This document shows, piece after piece, positions 1 through 12,700 of a stretch of 64,000 nt of DNA (the first letter of the stretch is position 1; each line of letters opens with the position of its first letter). The notes under the pieces were generated by a model. That model ran no database searches. It saw nothing but the letters and a program-made list of their open reading frames with translations, and had not been told where the DNA came from. Position numbers and translations under genes: made by a program. The stretch spans positions 726,507 to 790,506 of the forward strand of contig NW_004451408.1 in assembly GCF_000321225.1 (NCBI RefSeq). Reading direction: 5' to 3'. This DNA comes from Odobenus rosmarus divergens (lineage: Eukaryota > Chordata > Mammalia > Carnivora > Odobenidae).

Positions 1-1194
1 TAATTTAGGGAGCAATAAATTTCTTACAAGACTGAATACTTATGGTCAGGAGTAAAGTTCTTCTTTTTATTCAAGTCTCCTTTTTTTGTTAAGTCCCTCA
101 GCAGAATTTTCAACTCTCTTCTTACAGGTAAGGCACATTTCTTATTAGGTATACAAGCAGGTATTTTCTCTTTTATAGTTATTATAAATGGGACTTTCTC
201 CTATATTTTTCTAACTGGGTAATACTTACACATATGAAAGGTATTTATTTTTGTCTTATATCAGTTCACTGAATTTTTTAAATGTCTTATCTGGAAAAAA
301 CCTCAGACTTACAAAAAAGTTATAAAGACAGAACAAAAGATTCACCCATTGTTAGTATTTTGCATGCACACAGACATATATATATAAATAACTTACATAC
401 ACCATGCCCCTTTACTCACTAATGCTTAAGTGTATATTTTCTAAAAACAAGGATATTCTCTTAAATAACCAAATTATTATTAAGTTCAGGAAATTTAACA
501 ATGGTGTATTGTTATTTAACCTACAATCCATATTTTAATTTTGCCAATTGTACCCCTATTATATTTTAACCAGTCTTCCTAGATTCTTATGGTTTCTCAT
601 AGTTTCTTAGGTTATTCTTTGGGGTTTTGTAGGAACAAAGAAATAACATCTGACACCTAGCCTTATGCTAGGTTTGTCACACCACAAATAGATCACATAT
701 CTAAATTTGAAAAGGGTCCTGTAACTATTCTCTCCAAATAGAAGTATAGAAAAAATACCAGTCTATAAGCCAGAAGTTCATGATCAAGTCCTAGTTATGC
801 TACTAATGAGCTGTGCAATGCTGGGAAAAATCCTTAACCTTTATGAACTGACTCATCAGTAAAATGAGAAAGTTGAAATAGATAATCTCTAAATCCTTTT
901 CAGTACCAGAATTCTATGTTTGTATAAATTACTTAGTTAAAAAAAAATAAATCAAATATGCCTCACCATTTTTTCCAGCAAGTTTTCTGTTTCTCTGCAT
1001 CTGTTCTCCACTTCTGAGTCTGGTTGAATGCATATTCTTCCCTTTACCTTTAATCATTAAAGCAGGATCCTGCATTCTTGAAACATAAATGTGTTCTTAA
1101 AATTACTATCATGTTCTCTACAACAATTCATAGAGAATCATACTAAATTTTTACTCAATTTTTAAAACTGAAAGGTATTTTACTGAGCTGCTAT
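1..1194 (-). other. ANKRD31 intron sequence with a MIR remnant
   Basis: AT-rich intron. Around 760-920 there is a reverse-oriented MIR core (text like AGCTGTGCAATGCTGGG followed by CTTAACC and TCATCAGTAAAATG). No exon with acceptable splice sites is seen. The rest holds nothing I recognise. Confidence 0.5.
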
Positions 1195-1213
1195 CAAAGA
1201 GCATGGCAGTTTA

Positions 1214-1390
1214 TTTACTTATTTATTTTTAAGATTTTATCTATTTATTTGAGAGTACTGAGGAAGAGTAAGAGGGAGAAGCAGACTCCCCACAGGGCAG
1301 AGAGCTGGATGTGAGACTCAATCCCAGGACCATGAGGATCATGACCTGAGCCAAAGACAGATGCTTAACCAGCTGAGCCACCCAGGAGCC
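1214..1390 (-). mobile_element. Can-SINE (tRNA-derived), reverse
   Basis: Reverse-oriented carnivore SINE ending GCTGAGCCACCCAGGAGCC, flanked by a target-site duplication CAAAGARCATGGCAGTTTA at 1195-1213 and 1391-1409. One mismatch between the copies. Confidence 0.93.
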
Positions 1391-1649
1391 CAAAGAACAT
1401 GGCAGTTTAAAATATGGAGATGGCTCCTGAGTAAACTGCAGATAATTCTGTGACAGGCATGCCAGTTTTTGTGGCTTCTAGCCTTTTCTTTGTGCCACCT
1501 GTGGGTTTCTCTCCTTTAGGAGCAGTCATCTACAAGTATTCTGAGTCTCTTGCCCCTCACTCCCTAAGCTGGCATACCATTATCTAATCACCTTCTAGGG
1601 AGAAAGATAGGCTCTTTGCAAGAAAACAGGACTTGCCATGTGGCATTAC

Positions 1650-2679
1650 ATTGATCAAAAACTGCAAAATAGTGGAATAAAGAATAAATACAGACACATA
1701 GCTGAATGGAATACTGTAGAGCCAGGAAATAAACCAATGTATATATGGTCAATTAACTTACAATAAAGGAACCAAAAATATACAATGGGGAAAGGACAAT
1801 CTTTTCAATAAATGATGTTTGGGAAACTGGATAGCCACATGTAAAACAATGAGACTGAGCATCGATCTTACATCATACACAAAAATCAATTCAAAATGGA
1901 TTAAAGACTTCATTGTAAGACCTGAAATCATAAAACTCATAGGAAAAAACACAGGGGGTAAGCACCTTGACATTGGTCTGGGCAATGATTTTTTGGATTT
2001 GGCACAAGAAGCAAAGGCAACAAAAGCAAAAATGAACAACTAGGGCTATATCAAACTAAAAAGTTTCTGCACAGAAAAGGACACCATCAACAAAATAAAA
2101 AGGCAACCTACTGAATGGGAGAAAATATTTGCAAATCATATATCTAATAAGGGGTTAATATTCAAAATATATAAGGAACTCATACAACTCAATAGCAAAT
2201 GAGCAAACAATCCAATTCAAAAATGGAAGAGGAACTGAAAAGATATTTTTCCAAAGAAGACATCCAAATGGCCAATAGGTACAGGAAAAGGTGCTGAACA
2301 TCACTAACCAGCAGGAAAATGCAAATAAAACCACAGTAAGATATCACCTCATACATGTTATAATGGCTATCATTAAAAAGACAAGAAAGAACAAGTGTTG
2401 CTGAGGATGTGAAGAAAAAGGAACCCCTGTGCATTGCTGGTGAGAATGTAAACTGGTGAGGGCACTATGGAAAACAGTATAAAGGGTCCTCACAAAAATC
2501 AAAAATAGAACTACCATATGATACAGCATTTCCACTTCTGGATATTTATCCAAAGGAAATAAAATTACTATCTTGAAAAATATCTGTACCCGTGTCCACT
2601 GCAGCTTTATTTACAATAGCCAAGACATGGAAACAACTTAAGTATCCATTGATGGATAAATGGGTAAGGAAAACTGGTG

Positions 2680-2713
<34 letters not shown>

Positions 2714-3221
2714 TATATATACACACATACACACACATACACACACACATATATGTACATACACACACAATGGAGTATTATTCAGAATAGCCATAGAAAA
2801 GGAAATCCTGCTATTTGTGACAATGTGAAAGGACATAAGGGCATTATGCTAAGTGAAATAAGTCAGACAGAGAAAGACAAATACTGTATGATCTCACTTA
2901 TATGTGGAATCAAAAAAAAAAACAAAAACAAAAACAAAAAACCCAAACTCATGGATACAGAGAACAGACTGGTAGTTCCCAGAAGCAGGGGGGTGGGGAG
3001 TGGGTGAAATGGGTGAAGGTGATCAAAAAGTACAGACTTCCATTTATAAGATAAATAAGTCCTGGGGATGGAATGTACAGCATGGTACTGTAGTTAACAA
3101 TACCATATTGCACAGTTGAAAATTGTTGAGAGAGTAAATCTTAGAAATCCTCAAGACAGGAAAAGAAAATTTTGTAACTGTGTGATGATGGATGCTAACT
3201 AAACTTAATTTAAAAAAGAAA
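1650..3221 (+). mobile_element. L1 3' end (ORF2 C-terminus and 3' UTR)
   Basis: Degenerate ORF2 C-terminal coding sequence (for example MGNWIATCKTMRLSID near 1819, then the GIANT-type 'KINSKWIKD' block) followed by an old-type 3' UTR. It lies antisense to ANKRD31. The start is 5'-truncated and approximate. It contains a TA/CA microsatellite. Confidence 0.85.
2678..2770. repeat. (TA)n/(CA)n microsatellite
   Basis: Alternating TA run followed by interrupted CA repeats within the L1. Likely polymorphic. Confidence 0.95.
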
Positions 3222-3460
3222 GAATGGAAATTAGCATTAGGCTGAAATCCAACAAATCTCCCTTTACTCTTTTTAAAAAAAAAAGGAGAAGAGTTTTCTG
3301 GGTTAAAAAAAAATAACTGCACAGTAAATAAGGCAACAACACTAAAAAATAAAGTTCTTCACTTAGGGGTAACTGTATATTGACTCTAGTGTCCCAAGCA
3401 TAGAATTATCTATAAAGTCTGTAGCATATCCAGAGAGAGATATATAATTTGGGAGTATAC

Positions 3461-3732
3461 CTGAAGTTCTTAGTTGAAGAGTTATTATTTGTTTGATTCT
3501 CACTGACAAGTATCTTTGATAAAATCTTTTTTGGCATCTTATACTTGTCATCTGTGTGCTTTTCATCTCTGCCTGCTTTCAGTCTGGACGATCTCCTTAA
3601 CACACATGGAGGTTCCTGGTCAGACTTATTTTCTACTGAATTTGAATTTCCCTTATTATTTAGTGGATCACAAGAGGTGACATTCTGATGAACCAAAGTT
3701 TGCAGCCCAGATGGACTTGGATCTTCTAGAGT
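3461..3732 (-). CDS. ANKRD31: ANKRD31 coding exon 8
   Basis: A 272-nt exon from TATTACAG|ACT to TTCAG|GTATAC. It reads [20 protein letters not shown], then [10 protein letters not shown], a basic cluster [15 protein letters not shown] that could be a nuclear targeting signal, and ends ...[10 protein letters not shown] plus two bases (residues 356-445). The next exon is not found between base 1 and 3460; that stretch is intron with an L1 and a SINE. Confidence 0.9.
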
Positions 3733-6700
3733 CTGTAATAAGATGTAAATACACAAATATTTATAACAATGCAAAAGATTTAAAATGAGAAGAAATTAAG
3801 TTTTATCTTGTCCTTTGATTATACAAAAATGCCTCTTATAAGATGAAAGTACAAAAATCCACAGGCCACATAATAAAAATTTAATAATATAATAAAAGCC
3901 AATGTAGATTTTAAAAGCCTCAGACAAGAAGAGCGTAAGTAAAAATTATTCTTATCAATATTCATCCTTAAAATTCAAGGGCAAAACTAAGGTTACTCTG
4001 GATGCTTTAACTTCACAGGAAATAGGCAGCAAAAAATGACATATAAAAACAGTAGAAACATCATACTAGACCAGATCAATGCTCTGTTCAGCCCAGTGTT
4101 TGTTTGACAGCAGGAAGTAATATTTTGTGAGACAAGATTGTACATAACTTCTATTACATTGATTTTAAAAAGTTACCAGTATATCATGAATGGCTCTAAC
4201 TCCCCCTTAATAATCCATTATAGATTTAACTTTCATGAAGATATGTTTTTACATATATCATGTAAACCTTTCTTGAGCTTATTTATATATCCAGCTTGCA
4301 AAGCTTTTTAGCATAACAAGTTCCATATTTTTATTATGGCTGAGTAAAAGGGTATTTAATTTGTTCTAAATCAATCTCCTTTTTACTTTTTACTTTACCT
4401 CTCTTTTTTTTGAACACTTGCTAAATTCATGTTCACTCTATTAATACCAATCAATTATAATCTCCTATGTTTTACTTATATTACCTCTTTTCAGATTAGA
4501 ATACTGGAATGTTTAATTTAATCTTCATACCCTATCCCCATGATTAGTTTTTCTTTTTCTGGATTTTTTTAGTTTTATTATGTCTGTTTTGAGATGTTTT
4601 CTATGAGAATTGCATGCAGTATTATGCCAGGTATGTATTTTGCAACATGAGCTTAGTAACGTGTTATTCAAATTGTCCCAGGGATGTTCATAAAAGTTGC
4701 CTGGTAATAGCCAAAAGAAAGAAAATAATTCAAATGACCATCATTAGTGAATTAGTTAAGTAAATTATATTTATATAATATATGTACACACACAGGTGCA
4801 CACACACACACACACAAAATATCCATATAGTCGAATAGTATTTAGCAAGTAAAAAGATTTTAGTACACTACGTTCACTGACAAAGATAACCAAGATGCAT
4901 AATTAAATTCAAAAAACAAGTTGCAAAATGTCAACTATACTTTTATAAAAAATATCTTAAAAAGTTGCAAAGCATTATGTATAATATAGTCTCATTTACA
5001 TAAACTTACATAGAATATGCACAGAAAAAATTGGAGACAGATACTCCAAATTGTTAATAGTGATTATCTCTGAAATGTGGAATTGTGAGGGACTTTTTTT
5101 TTATATTATATAATATATATATTGCTGTAATGTTTGATTTTTTTTTTTATAATGAGGGTGTATTACCATTGTAGTCAGGAAAAAAAATAAGATTCCTTTA
5201 AAAAGGAAAAAAAAACCTGTTAACGTAAAAAAGAGACTTGGCTAGTGGTAGCCCACTGCAGGGTCTCCAGGCATAATACTGCAGGAATTCTAAACCCCAG
5301 GAACTGTGCTACCTGACAGTAGCCTCAGACATAGATTGCAAAGTTCTGCTGAAACCAGGCATAACTTTTTCCCTCTCCTGGCAGCCCAACCGCATATATT
5401 CTATCCTCAACTAGAAATTAATGTGGGATATCTCCTCTCTACTCTGCACCCAGGTAGGCATAGTGATTTTCTGAGCTAACAGGAAAAAATCTAGTAGATA
5501 ATTATTTCCTTCTTATATACAAGCAATCTAATGATAAGTCTCAGGTCTTTGAATGAGAAACTTATCTATTTCAACACTTAAATCCCTTGAAAACTCTACC
5601 CCTAGAATCTCTAGAAAGATCAGTTTATGCTTCAAATTCAAAAAGCATCTTCTGAGTGTTGATATTTGGGAAGAGGGTTTGAATTTTTTTTTTAATTTAA
5701 AGATTTTATTTATTTATTTGACACAGAGAGAGAGACAGTGGGAGAGGGAACACAAGCAGGGGGAAGGGGAAAGGGAGAAGCAGGCCTCCCGCGGAGCAGG
5801 GAGCCTGATGCAGGGCTCAATCCCAGGACCCTGGGATCATGACCTGAGCCGAAGGCAGACGCTTAACGACTGAGCCACCCAGCCGCCCCAAGAGGATTTG
5901 AATTTAAAATAAAGTATATGAAGACTTGGTAAAGGTCACTATAAAAGGCAATGAAGACTTGGTAAAGGTCACTATAAAGGCAAAATCATAGGCTCACACT
6001 TGCACTTACATGCTGCAGTGAAAGATGCTTGTCCTGCAGCTCCCCTAACTTGGAATCTTGTTCAAAGAGTGGAGCAGAACAAAGAGACTCAAAATTCACC
6101 TCTGCTATTTGTGAACAATCTCCAGTGGTCTGAGACTTCTTGGGCTCCACTCCAGAATATTCATTTCCAGCCCCGAGACTTCTGCCTCCCTCTTCTCCAT
6201 GACAGATGGGTCCCACGTTGCCCTCTGATAATGTGTTTAGGACTGCTAACAACTCAGTTGGCAATGCATCATCCTTTGTGTTTTCTAGTAAATCTTTGTG
6301 ACGTGTCAAAGATACTGATATGGAACTTGGAGAGCTGCTCAATGGGTTGGCCAACTCTTTAGGTTCAAAATCACTCATTATTTCCAACAGTCTTTCCTCC
6401 TGAGTGATTTCTGGTGATGTGAGAAACCTTTCTAAGGCAGACACAAAAGTTTTAAGAGAACTTTCTTCATCCTTGGTTTCTTCAGAATTCATGGTCAATG
6501 TGGCTTCCTTTCCAGACTCAGAAAAGTTGTTTGGTACTGCTAAGATCTTCTCTGGCTCTAGTAATGGTTTCTCCTTTACAACCACCACATCAGATACTTT
6601 AGTAGTAGTACCTGAGAGAAAGCTAATTTCAGGGGAGTCTCTGTCTGTGCTTAGTTCCTGTGTAGAAACAGAAATTCTGTCATTACACCATATGCCAAAA

Positions 6701-9700
6701 TTAAAATTAAAACTTCATAGTTTTCTAGTTTATCATCTAGGTAAATTACCACTAACAAGTTTTATCAATTTTCTTCCCCTTCCATAAATAAAAATACTCT
6801 TTACTACTCCTATACCAAATTACTAATGATTCTGAATACATGGCTAAACATTCACAGAGGACCAAGAGTAAAATTGGCTGGGTCATAATTATAGATGCCA
6901 ATTATCTATTCAGCTAAGTTTAAATTATTTGTGAAAAGAGAAGAGATAGAGATGGCATGAACAGTTAAATTAGTAGCTTATCTCAAAACTTCATTGCAGT
7001 TAATGACTGTAAAATTATCCCTTGCCTAAAATCACTACTGGGGTGCCTGGGTGGCTCAGTCGGTTAAGCATCTGACTCTTGATCTCAGTTCATGTCTTCA
7101 TCTCAGGGTCATGAGTTCAAGCACTGCATTGTGCTGGGTGCACAGCCTACTTAAAACTAAATTAATTAATTAATTAAATTTAAAAATCACTATTGAACTT
7201 TATAAAAATCATTAATCAAGAATAAAATTGGTGTAGTTTCACCTTCTTTTTATTCCCCACCTCTGTATCACTATGTAACTGTGAAGTGAAAAGGCCAAAG
7301 GAAAGAAGATCGGAGGGGAAAAAGAAGAAAAATAAAGACACAGCTCTATGTAAATATTACGAGCCTTAGCTATAAATCAATGGTTCTGCATTATGGTTAA
7401 TTTAAACACATAACACAAAACTTGTATTTCTAAATGACTATTACTTTTCAAAGATATCGTCTTAACAGGTTATATATACCTGTTCTTATAATTTTTCCAA
7501 TGCTCAAGATATTATTAGACTTCCTCTTTTGAAATTGCTTTCAAAAACCATTTATAAGCCCTTCAAAAAAGTCTCAATACTTTGAAGACACTGAACATTT
7601 TTTTTTTTTTACCATTAAAAACTGTTAATGTGCCAGGCACCTGGGTGGCTCAGGTGGTTCTGTGTCCAATTCGTGGTTTCAGCTCAGGTTCTGATCTCAT
7701 GGGTCGTGAGATCAAGCCCTGCATTGGGCTCTGTGCTCAGTGGAGTCTGCTTGGATATTCTCTCCCTCTGCCCTTTCCCCTACTTGTGCACATGGGTGCG
7801 TGTGCTCTCTCTCTCAAATAAATAAATAAAATCTTTAAAAAAAAACCTGTTAATTTGCTTGACCTTAAGTAATAGAACGGATTTCAATGACTTTTGGCTA
7901 TTTATAAAAATCAAATCCATCTTCCATTGACACACCATTCTGACACAATGCACTGTAATCTGTAAGCTCTCTGGTATTCTGATTTGATTTGAATAAGAGA
8001 AGTGAAAACCATTTTATTCTCCCCTTCCTTTCCGCCTGCCACCATTTATCTTCTCTATATATAACATACAAAGCTTAAAAAGATATATTTATTAGTAATG
8101 TAAAATATAATTTGCTCAGAAAGATAAAAGGAATTTAGAAAAAAATTCAAGAACCAGAATCTATCCATTCTTTAAGTCACAGTCCTCCTATTTGAAGAAC
8201 TTGTATCTACTAAATTTAAGGCCATAGATGTAATAAGGTATATACACTGGACTCTGCCCTAAAGGAACTTAATTTCTAAATGAAGACTGAAGGTATAAAT
8301 ACATAAGACATTAAATAAATATAAATAATGTCAAAAACACTGTATGAACTCAAATGAATGGCATAAACAAAAGAGCCCAGTGTGTTACAAGAAGTTTTCT
8401 GGGGAGGGGGGAACAGGAGGCAGGGGAGGGTTTTCACGATTGCTAAAAAAAAATGCTTGGTTAAACAAAGTTAACCAGGTTTCTTTACCACAAGACTTCT
8501 CAGAACATGTACATTAAAATCTCTGAGAAGACTTTAAAATATAGTAATCTCCAAACTTCTTTGTTCACAAAGATCCTTTTTCTCAGACGATCTATTAATG
8601 TCATAGGATGCAAGTGATTGAGAAATACTGATATAGTCAGTGAATAATGATCGTTTAAGAGGGAACAATTACTTTGGTCAAGATCACCAGTCATCTGAGA
8701 TAGATCCGCACAGGAGGAAGGACTTGAACCAGAAATTAAAGATTTGTGAAGGAGCTGAAGGAGGGAAAAATACATATTAAGCACCAAGGAGGTGCCAGAC
8801 ACCATGAACTATCATTGCTCTCAGTTCTCACAATAATCGTGTGAAATGGGTATTGCAATTGGTATTTTACACATGAAAATGGACATATTTGCCCTTGAAA
8901 CACACACTTTCTGGTTCCATATTTTATGTTTTTTCCCTTGCTTGTTGGCTCCTGACTTGAACAAAGGCATGGAGGTGGTAATGTATAAGCTACAGTTGAG
9001 ATAAAATAAGGTGCAGGTACAGGTATGGTAAGGTTGGCCTGCGGAGATCCTGGACTGCTTGAGTCTGCTGTGGGCAGCGTCAGCCTCACAGTCTTCTGAT
9101 TTCCCATAGCACCAAGCAGAAAGCAAAGCCAAAAGAAGCACTCAATACGAGGTTACTGAATAACATCTGGAAGATGGGAAAGCAGTATCTAGCAGGAAAT
9201 ATTAAAAGAACTGTGGTAACAGACAAACCAAGAGGAAGCATTTTTGCTACATCATCTCAACAGTTTGATAATAGGTTACATACTTCTCTTCTAGATATAC
9301 AATAAAAGACTAATGATACTGGATATGAAACACAGATTAAGGTACATTCTAAGGAAGATGGTGGAGCAGAAGGACCCTAAACTCACCTCATCCCACAGAT
9401 ACAACTAGATAACACTCACATTGGTGTAAATAATTCGGAAAATGACCCAAAGACTAGCAGAACAAACTCATAGCTAAATAAAGAGAAAAGGCCACAATGA
9501 AGAGGGTAGGAAGGGCAGAGATGCAGTGGGGAGCTAAACAGACCTGCAGGGCCCTCCCTGGGAGGGAGGAACTCCATGTGGATAGAGAGAGGAGAGAAAC
9601 ATACTATCACCCTGAGGGGAAGCCTGCTGGGGAAGACAAATCCCTGTAACATTTGGCTTTGAAAACCAAAGGGGTTGAATTTCATAAGTTGTTACAAGCA

Positions 9701-12700
9701 GTGGAACTTAAAACCTAGAACTTTAAAAATCAGTGGGCTCGGCCAGGAGAAGAGGAAACAGTTCTCACTTAAAGAGATGGCACAAAAAAACAGCTTGCAG
9801 AGATACACCATAGAAGCAGCAGTTGGAAAAACATCTGGAGAATAGGGGAGGAAGATTTGTTTATTCATCTCAGAGCATGTGCTAGAGGTGCAGGGATCCT
9901 TGGGAGACTTCTCTAGAAACAAAGGAGCTGGCTGGCAGGTGCCATTTCACACCCCATCCATGCCCCAGTCTAAACACATGGCCATGTGGAGGAACCAGTG
10001 GGATGCAGACACTTACTACCTAACTTGCTAACAACACACCTCCTGCTCCCGCAGATTTTGTGGGTCCACCCCCTCCAATAAGCTCTCTGCCAGAGCCCAT
10101 CCAAAAAGGTACAATAAGACTCCTAGTGTGCAAGCAGCCCCAACAGGGGCCAACACCACTCCAAAGTGACTCTTGCCTCAGGGAGAAGGAAAGACAAACC
10201 ACATATACCAGTCCAAATGCAGCCCCAGCAGTGGGCTAGGGGCAGACCGCTGGTCTAAGTGCAGGCATTGCCCACCAACAAAAGCTTCTAAGGGGACAAC
10301 AAAGGGAAAGTGCCCTGCAGTTTGGTGATTCTGCCTCTCTGGCAAATGCCTGGTCTGACTCAGCTCAACCCCAAGATGGCTCCAAACTGGCCCACTAACA
10401 ACACAGGGACCAAATACTACCCACAACAGATAAAGAGAGCCATTGCAGACAACTGGACTGAAGGAAAAGGTGGCTCTGCCACAATAGCAAGGTGAACACA
10501 ACACACACAGAAGATGCCCCTGACACGTCAGGTTCTGGAGAACGCTGCACTGCAGGACACTACAGGAACTCTTCTTCATAAAGCCACTGCTTTCAAGAGC
10601 AGGAGATGTAGCTGACTTTCCTAACACATAGAAACAGATGCAGAGTTCGGACAAAATGAGGAGACAGAAGAATATGTCCCAAATGAAAGAACAAAACAAA
10701 ATCACAGAAAGAGAGCCAAATGAAACAGAGGTAAGAAACAGAGAGAGAATTTAAATAATGGTCATAAAGATACTTGCTGGACCAGAGAAATGAGTGGAGG
10801 ACCTCAGTAAGACCCTTAACAAAGAGACAGAAAACATAAAGAAGAATCAGAGATTAAGAATTTCACTGAAATTAAAAATACACTTGATGGAATAAGTAGT
10901 AGACTACAAGAAGCAGAAGAATGGGTTTGTGACCTGGAGGACAGACTAATGGAAAGAATCAAGCCACACAGGTGAGAGAAAAAAATACAACATTAAAATA
11001 GATTCAGGGAACTTGGCAACACTCTCAAGCATAATAACATTCATATTATAGGAATCCCAGAAGGAGAAGAGAGAGATATGGGAGCAGAAAATTTACTTGA
11101 ACAAATAATAGCTGAAAGCTTCCTGAATCTAGGAAAGGAAACAGAAATCCAGATCCAGGGGGCATAGAGATCCGCCAACAAAATCAACCCAAGGAGGTAC
11201 ACACCAAGACATACAGTAATTAAAATGGCAAAAGTGACAGAGAATTTTAAATGCAGCAAGAGAAAAGAAAACAGTTACAAACAAGGAAAACCCCTTAAGA
11301 CTATCAACTGATTTTTCAGCAGAAACTCTGCAGGCCAGAAGAGAGTGGCATGATGTATTCAAAGTGTGGAAAGGAAAAACCCTGCAGCCAAGAATACTCT
11401 ATCCAGCGAGGCTATCATTCAGAAAAGAAGAAAGAAAGAGTTTCCCAGACAAACAAAAGTTAAAGGAATTTATCACCACTAAACCAGTCCTACAAGAAAT
11501 GTTAAAGGGAACTCTGAGTGGAAACAAGAGACCATAAGGAGGAGTAAGAAAAGTAGGAAGCACAAACACAGTAAAAATAAGTATATCTGTAAAAATCAGT
11601 CAAGGGTCTCACAAAATAAAAAGATGTAAAGTATGACCCCATATACCTAAAACACAGGGGTTGAGGAATAAAGAATGGGTTCAAACTTAACCAACCATCA
11701 ACTTAATATAGACTGCTATATAAAGAAGCTATTATATACAAACATAATGGTAACCACAAATCAGAAACCAGTAATAGATATATAAAAAATAAAGAGAAAG
11801 GAATCCAAGTATATCACTAAAGAAAGCCAATCAATTGTGAGAGAAGAGAGCAAGAGAAGGAACAAAGAACTACAAAACAACCATAAAACAATAACAAAAT
11901 GGAAATACATATCTATTAATAATTACTTTGAATGTAAATAGACTAATACATTTATCAAAAAACAGAGAGTGTCAGAATGGATAAAAAAACACAAAAACTA
12001 GACCCATCTATACGCTGCCTATAAGAGACTTGTTTCAGACCTAAAGACACATGCAGATTGAAAATGAAGGGATGGAGAAGCATTTATCACACAAATGGAT
12101 GTGAACAGAAGTCCAGGGTAACAATACACTGGACAAAATAGACTATTTTTTATTACAAGTGGAGTTTCATTGTCCTTTTATTTGAATAGCTCATAAAAAA
12201 AACACTTTTTTAATTTAAAATCAGTTAACATATAGGGTATTATTAGTCTCAGAGGTAGAGTTGAGTGATTCATCAGTTCCATATAACACCCAGTGCTCAT
12301 TACATCATGTGCCCTCCTTAATGCCCATCACCCAGTTACCCCATTCCCCCACCCACCTCCCCTCCAGCAACCTTCAGTTTGTTTCCTATGATTAAGAGTC
12401 TCCTACGGTTTGTCTCCCTCTCTGGTTTCGTCTTGTTTTATTTTTCCCTCCTTTCCTCTATGGTCCTCTGTTTTGTTTCTTAAATTCCACATATGAGTGA
12501 AATCATATGGTAACTGTCTTTCTCTTATTGACTTATTTCACTTAGCATAATAACCTCTAGTTCCAACCACATCATTGCAAATATACAATGGAATATCCCT
12601 CAGCCATCACATTTATGTTCTTAATTTTCAGTTTATTTTTGTGTGTGGTTTAAGAAAGTGGTCCAGTTTCATTCTTTTGCAGGTAGCTGTTCAGTTTCCC

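Noticed and set aside
2546..3007. Open frames rich in YIYIYTHTHT on both strands
   Set aside because: Translations of the TA/CA microsatellite within an L1.
4785..4817. Possible CRISPR-like or satellite array
   Set aside because: It is a plain CA microsatellite; no spacer-repeat structure exists anywhere in the window.
10178..10705. 175-codon open frame on the minus strand, Cys/Leu/Ser-rich
   Set aside because: Antisense to the 5' UTR of the L1 block; no recognisable domain.
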